Assembly (NCBI GenBank): GCA_021773115.1
Contig: JAJFKS010000003.1
Location: 62,001 to 126,000, forward strand
From: Woeseiaceae bacterium
Lineage (GTDB): Bacteria > Pseudomonadota > Gammaproteobacteria > Steroidobacterales > Woeseiaceae
Reading direction: 5' to 3'
Length of the DNA: 64,000 nt
Part shown: in pieces, positions 1-8,284 of the stretch
How the letters are laid out: each line of letters opens with the position of its first letter
How positions within the stretch are numbered: the stretch's first letter is position 1
The notes under the pieces: generated by a model
Told to the model about the DNA's origin: nothing
Seen by the model: only the letters and a program-made list of their open reading frames with translations
Database searches by the model: none
Program-made: the position numbers and the translations under genes

Positions 1-2
1 AC

Positions 3-188
3 GGTGGCGCCAACCCGGACGATGAAGCCAGCATCCTTGCTGGCCAGTGGATGGCATACCTGCGAAACACGTTTGCGGAATATGCGGCCGGCAAACGCGA
101 ACAGCCCGACAAGATGCAAGTGAAAATGGACTCGCTCAGCAACAAGGATGTCGAGGCATTACTGCATTATTACGCCAGCCAACAGTAG
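3..188 (+). CDS. Cytochrome c, C-terminal fragment (cut by window edge)
   Basis: The reading frame is open from the window edge to a TAG at 186-188 and gives about 61 residues. The sequence has the C-terminal pattern of small class I cytochromes c: a Met inside KMQVKMDSLS that could be the axial ligand, then the closing helix with KDVEALLHYYASQ. The CxxCH heme motif must lie upstream, outside the window. Its position just before a HemN-like enzyme and a NapC-type cytochrome suggests a periplasmic electron carrier of the same redox group. The exact class (c4, c5 or c553) cannot be told from this piece. Confidence 0.72.
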   Translation, partial: GGANPDDEASILAGQWMAYLRNTFAEYAAGKREQPDKMQVKMDSLSNKDVEALLHYYASQQ

Positions 189-195
189 CCGTGGC

Positions 196-321
196 ATGAA
201 CGGTCACGTCGCCACCAGCATTACCTTACCTTTCGCCAATATTTTCGAGTTCGACGAAGACCGGATTGAGGGCTGTTGTATCTATATTGACGTCGCGTCG
301 TTGTACGCAACAACGCCGTGA
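196..321 (+). pseudogene. Remnant resembling the C-terminus of a SnoaL/NTF2-like protein
   Basis: A 41-codon ORF begins at ATG 196 and ends at TGA 319-321. Its middle part (FANIFEFDEDRIEGCCIYID) matches the last strands of SnoaL/limonene-epoxide-hydrolase-like folds, where a phrase such as 'FEFRDGRIARWRDYFD' is typical. The upstream part of that fold is missing, because the frame is closed within the preceding cytochrome gene. I read it as a decayed fragment; a small expressed peptide cannot be excluded. Confidence 0.4.
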
Positions 322-339
322 TCATTGGGCTTTTGAGCT

Positions 340-1623
340 ATGGACATTGAAGATCTGTTGGGTCGCTTTGTTCGGCGACTGAACCGTACTGCAATAGATT
401 TCCCCGAGCCCGGGGGCGGCACCTCGTTGCCGGCAGGCGAAAAAGACAAGCGCTACCTGCTGTATCTCCACATCCCGTATTGCATCGCGCTGTGCCCCTT
501 CTGTTCATTTCATCGTGTGTTGTTCGAACGCGATAGCAGTAAGCATTACTTCGAGTGCCTGCGGCACGAAATCGAGCTTGCTTCAGAGCTTGGCTATAGC
601 TTCGACCAGCTCTATGTGGGCGGCGGCACGCCGACGGTATTACCGGACGAGCTCGTAACTACGATCAACGCGGTGCGAGCGGCGCACCCGATCGGTGATA
701 TTTCAGTCGAGACCAATCCGGACCATCTTCAGCCCGCGGCGCTGCAAGTGCTCAGGGACGCCGGCGTCAGTCGATTGTCTGTTGGCGTGCAGAGCTTCGA
801 TGACGACCTGCTGAAAGCGATGCGCCGCTTTGACAACTACGGCAGTGGCGCTGACATTGCTGATCGGCTGGTCAGCGTCCGCGGCATTCTCGACACGATC
901 AATGTCGATATGATTTTCAATTTGCCGCAACAATCGGAAACATCACTGCGGCGCGATCTCGACATCCTGATTGATCGTGTCGCTGCTGACCAGGTGTCGT
1001 TTTATCCGCTGATGACCAGTGATTCGACCAAAGCGCAAATGTCGCGCACGATGGGCAGCTTCGACATGTCGCGCCAGAAACACTATTACGAGCTAATCGC
1101 GGAACGCATGTTGTCGGCAGGCTATTTTCGCTCATCCGCCTGGTGCTTTTCCCGCAAGGCAGGAATGTTCGACGAATATATTGTCGATCGGGAAGAGTAT
1201 GTGGGCCTGGGCAGCGGCGCATTCAGCTACCTCCAGGGCGCGCTTTACGCGAACACATTTTCCATCAACGGCTACGTGCAAATGCTGGAGTCCGGTATTG
1301 TCAGCGCCACCACTCGGCGCGAAATGTCAGAACAGGACCAGAAACGTTATTACCTGTTGATGCGCCTCTTCGGTGGCACGCTCGACAAACAGCATGCAGA
1401 AGCCCGCTTTGGCGGCAACTTTCAGCGCAAGCTCTGGCCAGAGCTGACCCTGCTGAAGACCATCGGAGCCGTGAAAGATAGCGGCGATTCGCTGCGGCTA
1501 ACGGAACGCGGTCATTACCTGTGGGTCATCCTGATGCGCGAATTTTTCAGCGAGACGAATACGCTTCGTGACCAAATGCGACACGCTATCGATCGGCAAT
1601 CGCCAGTAGTCCAGGGGAGTTAA
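340..1623 (+). CDS. HemN/HemW-family radical SAM protein
   Basis: This 427-residue protein has the radical SAM iron-sulfur motif C-x3-C-x2-C in YCIALCPFCSFH (about residues 47-58). The glycine motif YVGGGTPT and the VGVQSFDD segment are typical of the coproporphyrinogen-dehydrogenase-like (HemN/HemW/HutW) group, and a HemN-like C-terminal domain follows. Family members act on porphyrins or carry heme; the exact reaction here is unknown. The next gene, a NapC-type tetraheme cytochrome, starts 3 bases after the stop, so the two are probably co-transcribed. This suggests a role in heme supply or handling for c-type cytochromes, but that is inference. Confidence 0.85.
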   Translation: MDIEDLLGRFVRRLNRTAIDFPEPGGGTSLPAGEKDKRYLLYLHIPYCIALCPFCSFHRVLFERDSSKHYFECLRHEIELASELGYSFDQLYVGGGTPTVLPDELVTTINAVRAAHPIGDISVETNPDHLQPAALQVLRDAGVSRLSVGVQSFDDDLLKAMRRFDNYGSGADIADRLVSVRGILDTINVDMIFNLPQQSETSLRRDLDILIDRVAADQVSFYPLMTSDSTKAQMSRTMGSFDMSRQKHYYELIAERMLSAGYFRSSAWCFSRKAGMFDEYIVDREEYVGLGSGAFSYLQGALYANTFSINGYVQMLESGIVSATTRREMSEQDQKRYYLLMRLFGGTLDKQHAEARFGGNFQRKLWPELTLLKTIGAVKDSGDSLRLTERGHYLWVILMREFFSETNTLRDQMRHAIDRQSPVVQGS

Positions 1624-1626
1624 CCA

Positions 1627-2256
1627 ATGTTAAAACATAATCAAGACTCTAAATCGGGCCTGTGGCACAAACCGGCAAGGAAATTGTTGCTGGGTATCCC
1701 ATTGGGTGGATTTATCGCGTTCAGCCTGGGCGCCGCGGCGCTCGGCTCGATGAACTTCGTACTGCACAAGACCAGCAGCACCGAGTTTTGCTATACCTGC
1801 CATTCGCACGATGCGTTCATCCGGCCCGAGTACGAGGCATCCAGCCATTTTGCCAACGCCGCTGGCGTTCGTGCCGATTGCGCGGATTGTCACCTTCCGC
1901 ACGATAACTGGTTTGATCTGGTGTGGACCAAAGCCGTCGTGTCACTGGATATCATTCCGGAAGTCATGGGCAAACTCGACACGGCCGAGAAGTACGAGAC
2001 GCATCGCGCCGAAATGGCTGAATCTGTCTGGCGACAGTTCAAGCAAAATGATTCGAAGTTCTGCCGTAGCTGCCACACGATTGCGGCAATGGATCTGGAA
2101 GCGCAGGGACGGACAACTGCGAGACGACATTCCCAGGCCGAGACCCGTGGCGAGACCTGCATCGATTGTCATTACGGCATTGTGCACAAGGAACCGGAAA
2201 ATGCCGAGGAAATAATGGATGCGATAGCCGCCGAATTTTCGGGTGAGGATAATTAA
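1627..2256 (+). CDS. NapC/NirT-type membrane-anchored tetraheme cytochrome c
   Basis: The 209-residue protein has one N-terminal membrane anchor (about residues 19-43) and four CxxCH heme sites: CYTCH (55-59), CADCH (85-89), CRSCH (146-150) and CIDCH (178-182). Length and layout fit the NapC/NirT family, which takes electrons from quinol and hands them to periplasmic reductases. A Shine-Dalgarno-like AGGGGAGTTAACC precedes the ATG. No reductase is encoded next to it in this window, so its partner is unknown; the cytochrome c at the left edge is one candidate. Confidence 0.9.
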   Translation: MLKHNQDSKSGLWHKPARKLLLGIPLGGFIAFSLGAAALGSMNFVLHKTSSTEFCYTCHSHDAFIRPEYEASSHFANAAGVRADCADCHLPHDNWFDLVWTKAVVSLDIIPEVMGKLDTAEKYETHRAEMAESVWRQFKQNDSKFCRSCHTIAAMDLEAQGRTTARRHSQAETRGETCIDCHYGIVHKEPENAEEIMDAIAAEFSGEDN

Positions 2257-2421
2257 GCCGACTGACGCCCATCGTCAGCTCGTCTACAAAACTCCAAGTG
2301 CTGCGAGTGGTTTGGTGCTCGCATTATTAATGTGGGGCCAAACGGTTCTCGAAAAGTTTCTTTGTTTTAAATTTAAAGTTTTCGGTACGGCGATTCTCGG
2401 AGCAGATCTAGTTGCAAGCGC

Positions 2422-2616
2422 TCACTTCCGCGCGGCAAACCAGCTTCGGAACGCGACCGCGCCTGCAACGATTAACAACAACGTAAAGGGAGCATGATGG
2501 GCTCCGAACGTTTGGTGGAAAAGTTGCGCGACCACACCGTGATGGTGATCAAGGACATCGGCGTGCACAGCTCCGCTAACGAGCATGAGCAACAGTGTGC
2601 TGGTAATACGCGGCAT
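2422..2616 (-). CDS. Small secreted/membrane protein, unknown function
   Basis: The 64-residue product has a signal peptide (LLLMLVSGAVHA), a His-rich stretch (LDHHHGVVAQLFHQ, later GAHHAP) and a C-terminal hydrophobic helix ending in basic residues. A strong ribosome site, AGGAGAGGG, lies just before the ATG (2619-2628), which supports a real gene. It is divergent from the hyp operon. The two His clusters next to hydrogenase genes could bind metal, but no family is recognised and no function is assigned. Confidence 0.55.
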   Translation of the reverse strand: MPRITSTLLLMLVSGAVHADVLDHHHGVVAQLFHQTFGAHHAPFTLLLIVAGAVAFRSWFAARK

Positions 2617-2777
2617 TTCCCTCTCCTCTTTTTGCGCTATGGAGGTCTGTGTATCTCAGCATAGGCTCGCGTCGACGACACCGAAATAGGCGTAATTACG
2701 TACAGTATCAACGCTCTCGCCGGGACTATGATCAATATACCGCAAAACTGCGGTGTAGCTTGCGCGAGGGAATCGAA

Positions 2778-3005
2778 ATGTGCCTTGCCGTCCCAATGGA
2801 AATTGCAACAATCGACGGGTTCAATTGCATTTGTCAGGCTCGCGGGATCGAGCGTGACGTCAGTTTGTTTATGTTGCAGGGTGAGGATCTCCAACCGGGC
2901 GACCACGTTCTCGTGCATGTGGGCTACGCGATACAGAAAGTATCCGAATCCGAGGCTATCGCTTCGTGGCAGTTATTCGACGAAATGTTGGCCACCGATG
3001 CCTGA
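2778..3005 (+). CDS. hypC: HypC, [NiFe]-hydrogenase maturation chaperone
   Basis: The 75-residue protein begins MCLAVPMEI, the conserved HypC start in which Cys2 binds the Fe(CN)2CO intermediate and later the hydrogenase large subunit precursor. The GDHVLVHVGYAIQKV segment is the HypC/HupF core. HypC works with HypD, encoded two genes later. A GCGAGGG ribosome site precedes the ATG at 2778, which is preferred over upstream in-frame starts because Cys must be residue 2. It is the first gene of a + strand hypCBDFE operon. Confidence 0.95.
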   Translation: MCLAVPMEIATIDGFNCICQARGIERDVSLFMLQGEDLQPGDHVLVHVGYAIQKVSESEAIASWQLFDEMLATDA

Positions 3006-3029
3006 GCGAAATCCCAAGGGAGGGGATCG

Positions 3030-3833
3030 ATGTGTGATACCTGCGGCTGCAACGTCACGCCCGGCAATCAATTTCGCATAGCTGCCGGCGGCCACCTGCA
3101 CAAAACCTCGACCGGTAGCGAATCGATCGAAGTACTCGAATCACTGCTGCACGCCAATAACGAGCAGGCACGGCACAATCGCCAGCATTTTCGCCGACAT
3201 GGCGTTCTCGCTGTCAACCTGATGTCGTCGCCAGGTGCTGGCAAGACCTCGCTGCTCGAGGCGACGATCGACGAACTCGGCAGCGGCGTTCGCATTGCTG
3301 TAATCGAAGGAGACCTGGAAACCGAGAACGACGCGATTCGTATCCGGGAAAAAGGCGTACCGGCTTTCCAGATCAGCACGGGCACCGCGTGTCACCTCGA
3401 CGCCGACATGGTGCATTCGGCACTGCACGCACTTGACCTCGATAACATTGACGTGCTCTTCATTGAGAATGTCGGCAACCTCGTGTGCCCGGCGAGCTTC
3501 GATTTGGGTCAACATCGGAACGTTGCGCTCCTGTCAACACCGGAGGGCCATGACAAGCCGGCGAAATACCCGGTCATGTTTCGTGCTGCTGATCTCGTGA
3601 TCATCAGCAAGTGCGACTTGCTTGGAATACTTGATGATTTTGATCCTGCGGTGGCCCTTTCATACGTCAGGCAACTTGCGAACGACGCGCCGGTGATGGA
3701 GTTGTCTGCAAAGAATGGTGCAGGCATGAGCGACTGGGCCGACTGGATCCGCAGTGCATTGAGCGACCTGCGACACACGCCTGTTGAGGGCGTTACTGCT
3801 TCTGCGACGCATGTACACGGAGAAGCCACGTGA
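3030..3833 (+). CDS. hypB: HypB, nickel-inserting GTPase
   Basis: The 267-residue protein starts MCDTCGCN, the N-terminal CxxCGC nickel site of HypB. It continues with a G domain: P-loop SSPGAGKTS (about residues 65-73), a GDLETEND stretch in the switch/metal region, and the SKCDLL guanine-specificity motif. HypB loads nickel into the hydrogenase large subunit together with HypA, whose gene ends the opposite arm. The long poly-His linker found in some rhizobial HypB proteins is absent, so a large nickel store is unlikely. The stop overlaps the hypD start. Confidence 0.96.
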   Translation: MCDTCGCNVTPGNQFRIAAGGHLHKTSTGSESIEVLESLLHANNEQARHNRQHFRRHGVLAVNLMSSPGAGKTSLLEATIDELGSGVRIAVIEGDLETENDAIRIREKGVPAFQISTGTACHLDADMVHSALHALDLDNIDVLFIENVGNLVCPASFDLGQHRNVALLSTPEGHDKPAKYPVMFRAADLVIISKCDLLGILDDFDPAVALSYVRQLANDAPVMELSAKNGAGMSDWADWIRSALSDLRHTPVEGVTASATHVHGEAT

Positions 3834-4957
3834 TCCGGGACGCCAGGTACTGGCTGGACGCCTTGCGCGACCTCGATATGAAACGCCCGGTGCGCATCAT
3901 GAACGTTTGCGGTGGCCATGAGCGTGCGATCTCTGTTGCGGGATTACGTGGCGCACTCCCGGGCAACATCGAGCTGGTGCCCGGGCCCGGATGCCCGGTG
4001 TGCATCTGTCCCGAGGAAGACGTCTTCGAGGCCATTCAGCTGGCGCTGAACGAAGACATCATTCTCGTTGCCTTTGGTGACATGTTACGCGTGCCGGTTA
4101 ATGTACCGCGGCGCGATCCGCGCTCACTGGAGCAGGCGCGTGCGGCAGGCGCCGATATCAGGCCGATTGCGTCGCCGACCGATGCCGTGCGAATTGCGCA
4201 CGACAACCCGTCGCGCAAGGTCGTTTTCTTCGCCGCCGGATTCGAAACAACAACCGCACCTGTCGCGGCAATGTTGGCGGAGGGCGTTCCGGACAACCTG
4301 ATGGTGCTGTTGTCCGCTCGACTGACATGGCCGGCTGTCGCAATGCTGCTCGACTCCGAGTCCCCTGGATTCGACGGCCTGATCGCACCAGGCCACGTTT
4401 CGACCGTAATGGGCGCCGAAGAATGGCAGTTCGTCGTCGACAAGCATGGCATTCCGGCAGCGGTCGCCGGGTTTCGTGCCGATACACTGCTGGCAGCAAT
4501 GTACTCAGTCATGCGGCAACTTAAGAGCGGTCATATTTTTCTCGATAACTGCTACCCCGAAGTAGTGCAACCCGGCGGCAATCTGCTGGCTCGTACGCAA
4601 CTCGATACGGTCATGCTGGTCGGTGATGCGAACTGGCGCGGCGTTGGCGTCATTCCGAACTCGGGATTCAGTCTGCGGCCGGAATTCGCCGCACACGATG
4701 CACGCCTGGCATTTCCCTCGTATGCCGACGACTCACGCAAGCGTGTCGGCGAAATGCCACCAGGTTGTGACTGCGCCAAAGTCGTGCTCGGCAAGATCTA
4801 CCCGAATGAATGCCGGCTTTACGGCCGTGCCTGCACGCCACGAAAACCGATCGGGCCTTGCATGGTGTCGGACGAGGGCGCCTGTCGTATCTGGTGGTCG
4901 GCCGGCCACCGCGACAACCGCTGGGAAGGTAAGCATGCGAAACGCGCGGCGGGATAG
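3830..4957 (+). CDS. hypD: HypD, hydrogenase Fe-cofactor assembly protein
   Basis: The 375-residue protein carries HypD landmarks: NVCGGHE, PGPGCPVCICP, FFAAGFETTT and a C-terminal cysteine-rich [4Fe-4S] region (CDCAKVVLGKIYPNEC...ACTP). HypD and HypC form the scaffold for the Fe(CN)2CO group. The start is a GTG at 3830 that overlaps the hypB TGA by four bases (GTGA) with a GGAGAAG ribosome site, indicating translational coupling. Confidence 0.96.
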   Translation: MIRDARYWLDALRDLDMKRPVRIMNVCGGHERAISVAGLRGALPGNIELVPGPGCPVCICPEEDVFEAIQLALNEDIILVAFGDMLRVPVNVPRRDPRSLEQARAAGADIRPIASPTDAVRIAHDNPSRKVVFFAAGFETTTAPVAAMLAEGVPDNLMVLLSARLTWPAVAMLLDSESPGFDGLIAPGHVSTVMGAEEWQFVVDKHGIPAAVAGFRADTLLAAMYSVMRQLKSGHIFLDNCYPEVVQPGGNLLARTQLDTVMLVGDANWRGVGVIPNSGFSLRPEFAAHDARLAFPSYADDSRKRVGEMPPGCDCAKVVLGKIYPNECRLYGRACTPRKPIGPCMVSDEGACRIWWSAGHRDNRWEGKHAKRAAG

Positions 4958-7283
4958 GCCGATCGGTCCGGATGCATTGTCTTCTGCGATCCGTGTGCTG
5001 CCCGAACCGATCGCGCGATCATCAGGTGGGCGGCAGGCGATAAGACTTACGCTCGGTGGGCATGTGCAGGGCGTCGGTTTTCGACCCTTCGTGTATCGGC
5101 TCGCCAGCAAATACGCCTTAACGGGCCAGGTCCGAAACTGTATGGGCGAGGTCGAGATTATCGTCTGTGGCCAGGCAGAAACATTGCAGGAATTCTGCCG
5201 CGACCTCGCCGAGCGGGCACCACCGCTTTCCAAAGCAACGCTCTTGCGCCGGGAACAACTCGACGACGTTTCGTATATTGGTTTCAACATCGTTGCGAGT
5301 TCAGCGCACTCGAAGTCGCGTGTTTTTGTGCCACCGGATTACTTTATGTGCGAGGACTGTCGCAATGAACTCGGCGATCCGGCTGATCGACGGTATCAAT
5401 ACCCGTTCATAAATTGCACACAGTGTGGTCCACGCTACACGCTGATCGAATCACTCCCCTACGACCGACCGAATACCAGCATGGCTGACTTTCCGCTGTG
5501 CAATGACTGCGAGGCAGAATACAGCAACCCTCTGGACCGGCGATTCCATGCGGAACCTGTTGCATGTCCGATGTGCGGGCCAAGCTTAAAATTTGTCGCC
5601 GCCGACCTTGCGTTACCCGGCCCCGCGCTGGACAACGCGGCGCGCTACCTTCGTGACGGCAAGATCATCGCTGTCAAGGGCATCGGCGGATATCACCTGA
5701 TGTGTGACGCCCTGAACACTGCGGCGATCGCCCGCCTCCGCGATCGCAAGCGCCGTCCCGACAAACCGCTTGCCGTGATGTTTCCGCTTACTGGCGACGA
5801 TGGACTCGATCGCGTGCGCTGCTACGCGCGGCTGCATGATGTCGAGGGGACGTTGATGATTAGTCCAGAGCGCCCGATCGTGCTGCTGCAGAAGAAGCCA
5901 GGCACCGCGCTTGCTTCTAACATTGCCGAGGGTCTCACGGAAATCGGTGCATTTCTTCCCTACAGCCCCTTACACCAGTTGTTGCTCGATGCCCTTGGCG
6001 GGCCGCTCGTGGCGACGTCCGGCAACATCAGTGGCGAACCCGTGATGATCGACAACGACGAGGCCGCCAACAGTCTGCGCCCTATCGTCGACGGCTTCCT
6101 GCATCATGATCGGCGCATTGTCAGGCCGGCCGATGATTCGGTCTTTCGCAGGATTTCCGGAACAATGCGGCCACTCAGGATCGGTCGCGGCGCCGCACCG
6201 TGCGAATTCACGTTGCCGTGGCGACAGCAATCGCCGACGCTCGCAGTCGGTGGCCAGATGAAGGGCACGATCGCGCTCAGCTGGGAAAACCGGATCGTCG
6301 TATCCCCGCACATCGGGGAAATGGACAGTCCCAGGAGTCTCGCGGTCCTCGAACGTCTTGCCGAAGACCTGCAAGCCCTTTACAAAGTGCGAGCAGAACG
6401 CATCATCTGTGACGGTCACCCGGGCTATACAACACATCGTTGGGCGCAGCGCCAGAATGACATCGCGGTCGACAGGGTCTGGCATCACCACGCCCATGCC
6501 AGCGCGCTCGCAGCAGAATTTCAGCTTCACGAGCCGAGCCTTGTATTTACCTGGGATGGTGTCGGGCTTGGCGAGGACGGAAGTCTCTGGGGTGGCGAAG
6601 CACTGTTCGGCCATGCAGGCGGCTGGCAGCGCGTAGCAAGCCTGCGTTCTTTCCGCTTGCCGGGCGGCGAACGCGCCGGGCGGGAACCGTGGCGTAGCGC
6701 AGCTGCATTAATGTGGGAGAGTGGATCGCCGTGGCCAGCCTGCCCCGACGTCAGCGGTCTGGCCGAGGCTGCCTGGCGGCGAGCACTGAACTGCCCGGTC
6801 ACGACCGCGGCCGGACGGCTGTTCGATGCAGCGGCGGCTTTGATCCTCGGTATGCACACCGTCAGTTTCGAGGCGGCAGGACCGATGCAACTGGAAGCCA
6901 TGTGTCATCGTCATCGCGAGCCAATGTCGTTGCCGCTCAACAAACACAGTGACGGTACCTGGCGAAGCGACTGGGCGCCGCTGCTCGCGATGTTGAATGA
7001 TCAACAGGCTGATGCGGCAACTCGGGCAGAGATTTTCCATGCCAGCCTCGCGGAGGTCATTCGGGTGCAGGCTCGAGCCGTTCGTGCCGAACGCACTTTC
7101 AGCGCTGTCGGCCTGTGTGGCGGCGTCTTCCAGAATCGCGTACTTGCCGAGCAGGTGATCGAGCGGTTGCAGCAAGATGGCTTCAATGTTCACCTGCCGG
7201 CGCGCCTGCCGTGTAATGACGGCGCTCTTTGCGTCGGCCAGGCAGCCGAGATTGCGGCGCGAACGGCGACGGTGTCGGGCTGA
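4935..7283 (+). CDS. hypF: HypF, carbamoyltransferase for CN ligand synthesis
   Basis: From ATG 4935 (ribosome site GGAAGG) the product is 782 residues, near the usual 750-780. Domains in order: acylphosphatase-like (VQGVGFRPF at about 44-52), two Cys4 zinc fingers (CEDC...CTQC and CNDC...CPMC), a YrdC-like domain (AVKGIGGYHLMC) and a C-terminal Kae1-like domain with HHHAHASA. HypF makes thiocarboxamide on the HypE C-terminus from carbamoyl phosphate. The frame stays open upstream within hypD, but the annotated start fits the acylphosphatase N-terminus and overlaps hypD by 23 bases. Confidence 0.95.
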   Translation: MRNARRDRPIGPDALSSAIRVLPEPIARSSGGRQAIRLTLGGHVQGVGFRPFVYRLASKYALTGQVRNCMGEVEIIVCGQAETLQEFCRDLAERAPPLSKATLLRREQLDDVSYIGFNIVASSAHSKSRVFVPPDYFMCEDCRNELGDPADRRYQYPFINCTQCGPRYTLIESLPYDRPNTSMADFPLCNDCEAEYSNPLDRRFHAEPVACPMCGPSLKFVAADLALPGPALDNAARYLRDGKIIAVKGIGGYHLMCDALNTAAIARLRDRKRRPDKPLAVMFPLTGDDGLDRVRCYARLHDVEGTLMISPERPIVLLQKKPGTALASNIAEGLTEIGAFLPYSPLHQLLLDALGGPLVATSGNISGEPVMIDNDEAANSLRPIVDGFLHHDRRIVRPADDSVFRRISGTMRPLRIGRGAAPCEFTLPWRQQSPTLAVGGQMKGTIALSWENRIVVSPHIGEMDSPRSLAVLERLAEDLQALYKVRAERIICDGHPGYTTHRWAQRQNDIAVDRVWHHHAHASALAAEFQLHEPSLVFTWDGVGLGEDGSLWGGEALFGHAGGWQRVASLRSFRLPGGERAGREPWRSAAALMWESGSPWPACPDVSGLAEAAWRRALNCPVTTAAGRLFDAAAALILGMHTVSFEAAGPMQLEAMCHRHREPMSLPLNKHSDGTWRSDWAPLLAMLNDQQADAATRAEIFHASLAEVIRVQARAVRAERTFSAVGLCGGVFQNRVLAEQVIERLQQDGFNVHLPARLPCNDGALCVGQAAEIAARTATVSG

Positions 7284-8284
7284 TGGAAGACGATCGCATC
7301 ACGCTTGCTCACGGCAATGGTGGCCGATTCATGCGCGAACTCATCGAGGACGTGTTTGCACGACATCTCGGCGCGGCCGAGCTGGACACACAGGCCGACG
7401 CGGTACCGCTCGCACTCAACGGTGGCGACGTCATGATCACCACCGACGGCTTTACCGTGCAGCCGCTGGAGTTTCCGGGAGGCGACATCGGTTCGCTCGC
7501 GGTGCATGGAACCGTCAATGATCTTGCTGTTGCCGGCGCGCGCCCAATGTACCTGACACTCAACGCATTCATCGAGGAAGGTCTTGAGCTCGCGCTGCTG
7601 AATCGTCTGGTCGCCAGCCTCGCGCAGGCCGCGCGTGACGCCAGCGTCACGGTAAGCGCCGGTGATACCAAGGTGTTACGTCGTGGCGAAGGTGGCGGGC
7701 TGTACCTGGCAACAACTGGCGTAGGCGTCCGCTTGCCCGGGGTACGACCGTCGATGCAAAACATCCAGGATGGCGACGTCGTGCTGGTCAGCGGCTCTAT
7801 CGGCGATCATGGTGCTGCGATTATGCTGGCGCGGGAGGATTTCGGTTTGCGAGGCGACGTGCTATCCGACTCGGCATCGGTTCATAAGCTCGCCGCGGCA
7901 CTATTGCAGTTTGATGGCCTGCGTTTCATGCGCGATCCGACACGCGGCGGACTCGCCTCCGTCGCTAACGAAATCTTTCGTGCGACAGGACTGGGCGTGC
8001 GTTTTGAGGCTTCGGTGCCCGTCAAGGAACCCGTGCAGTCCGTCTGCGACATGCTCGGATACGATCCCTATTACCTTGCCTGCGAAGGACGGGTCGTCGC
8101 CGTGATTGCGCCGCACCAGGCCGAAGACGCTGTGGCTGCGTGGCGCCATCTGTCGGGCGGTGAGGATGCGGCGAGAATCGGACGTATTACATCCTCCGAT
8201 AAGCGGGTGATTCTCGAGACCTCGCTGGGTGGCGAGCGTTTTCTCGAGGAACTCGAAGATGATCCCTTACCGCGTATTTGCTGA
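7283..8284 (+). CDS. hypE: HypE, thiocarbamate dehydratase for CN ligand synthesis
   Basis: Starting at ATG 7283, which overlaps the hypF stop (TGATG), the product is 333 residues. It has the PurM-like fold signatures AHGNGGRFM at the N-terminus, GDTKVLRRGEGGG and MRDPTRGGLA. It ends PRIC, the conserved C-terminus whose Cys is carbamoylated by HypF and dehydrated to thiocyanate. It completes the hypCBDFE set; an antiporter gene follows with a short overlap. Confidence 0.96.
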   Translation: MEDDRITLAHGNGGRFMRELIEDVFARHLGAAELDTQADAVPLALNGGDVMITTDGFTVQPLEFPGGDIGSLAVHGTVNDLAVAGARPMYLTLNAFIEEGLELALLNRLVASLAQAARDASVTVSAGDTKVLRRGEGGGLYLATTGVGVRLPGVRPSMQNIQDGDVVLVSGSIGDHGAAIMLAREDFGLRGDVLSDSASVHKLAAALLQFDGLRFMRDPTRGGLASVANEIFRATGLGVRFEASVPVKEPVQSVCDMLGYDPYYLACEGRVVAVIAPHQAEDAVAAWRHLSGGEDAARIGRITSSDKRVILETSLGGERFLEELEDDPLPRIC

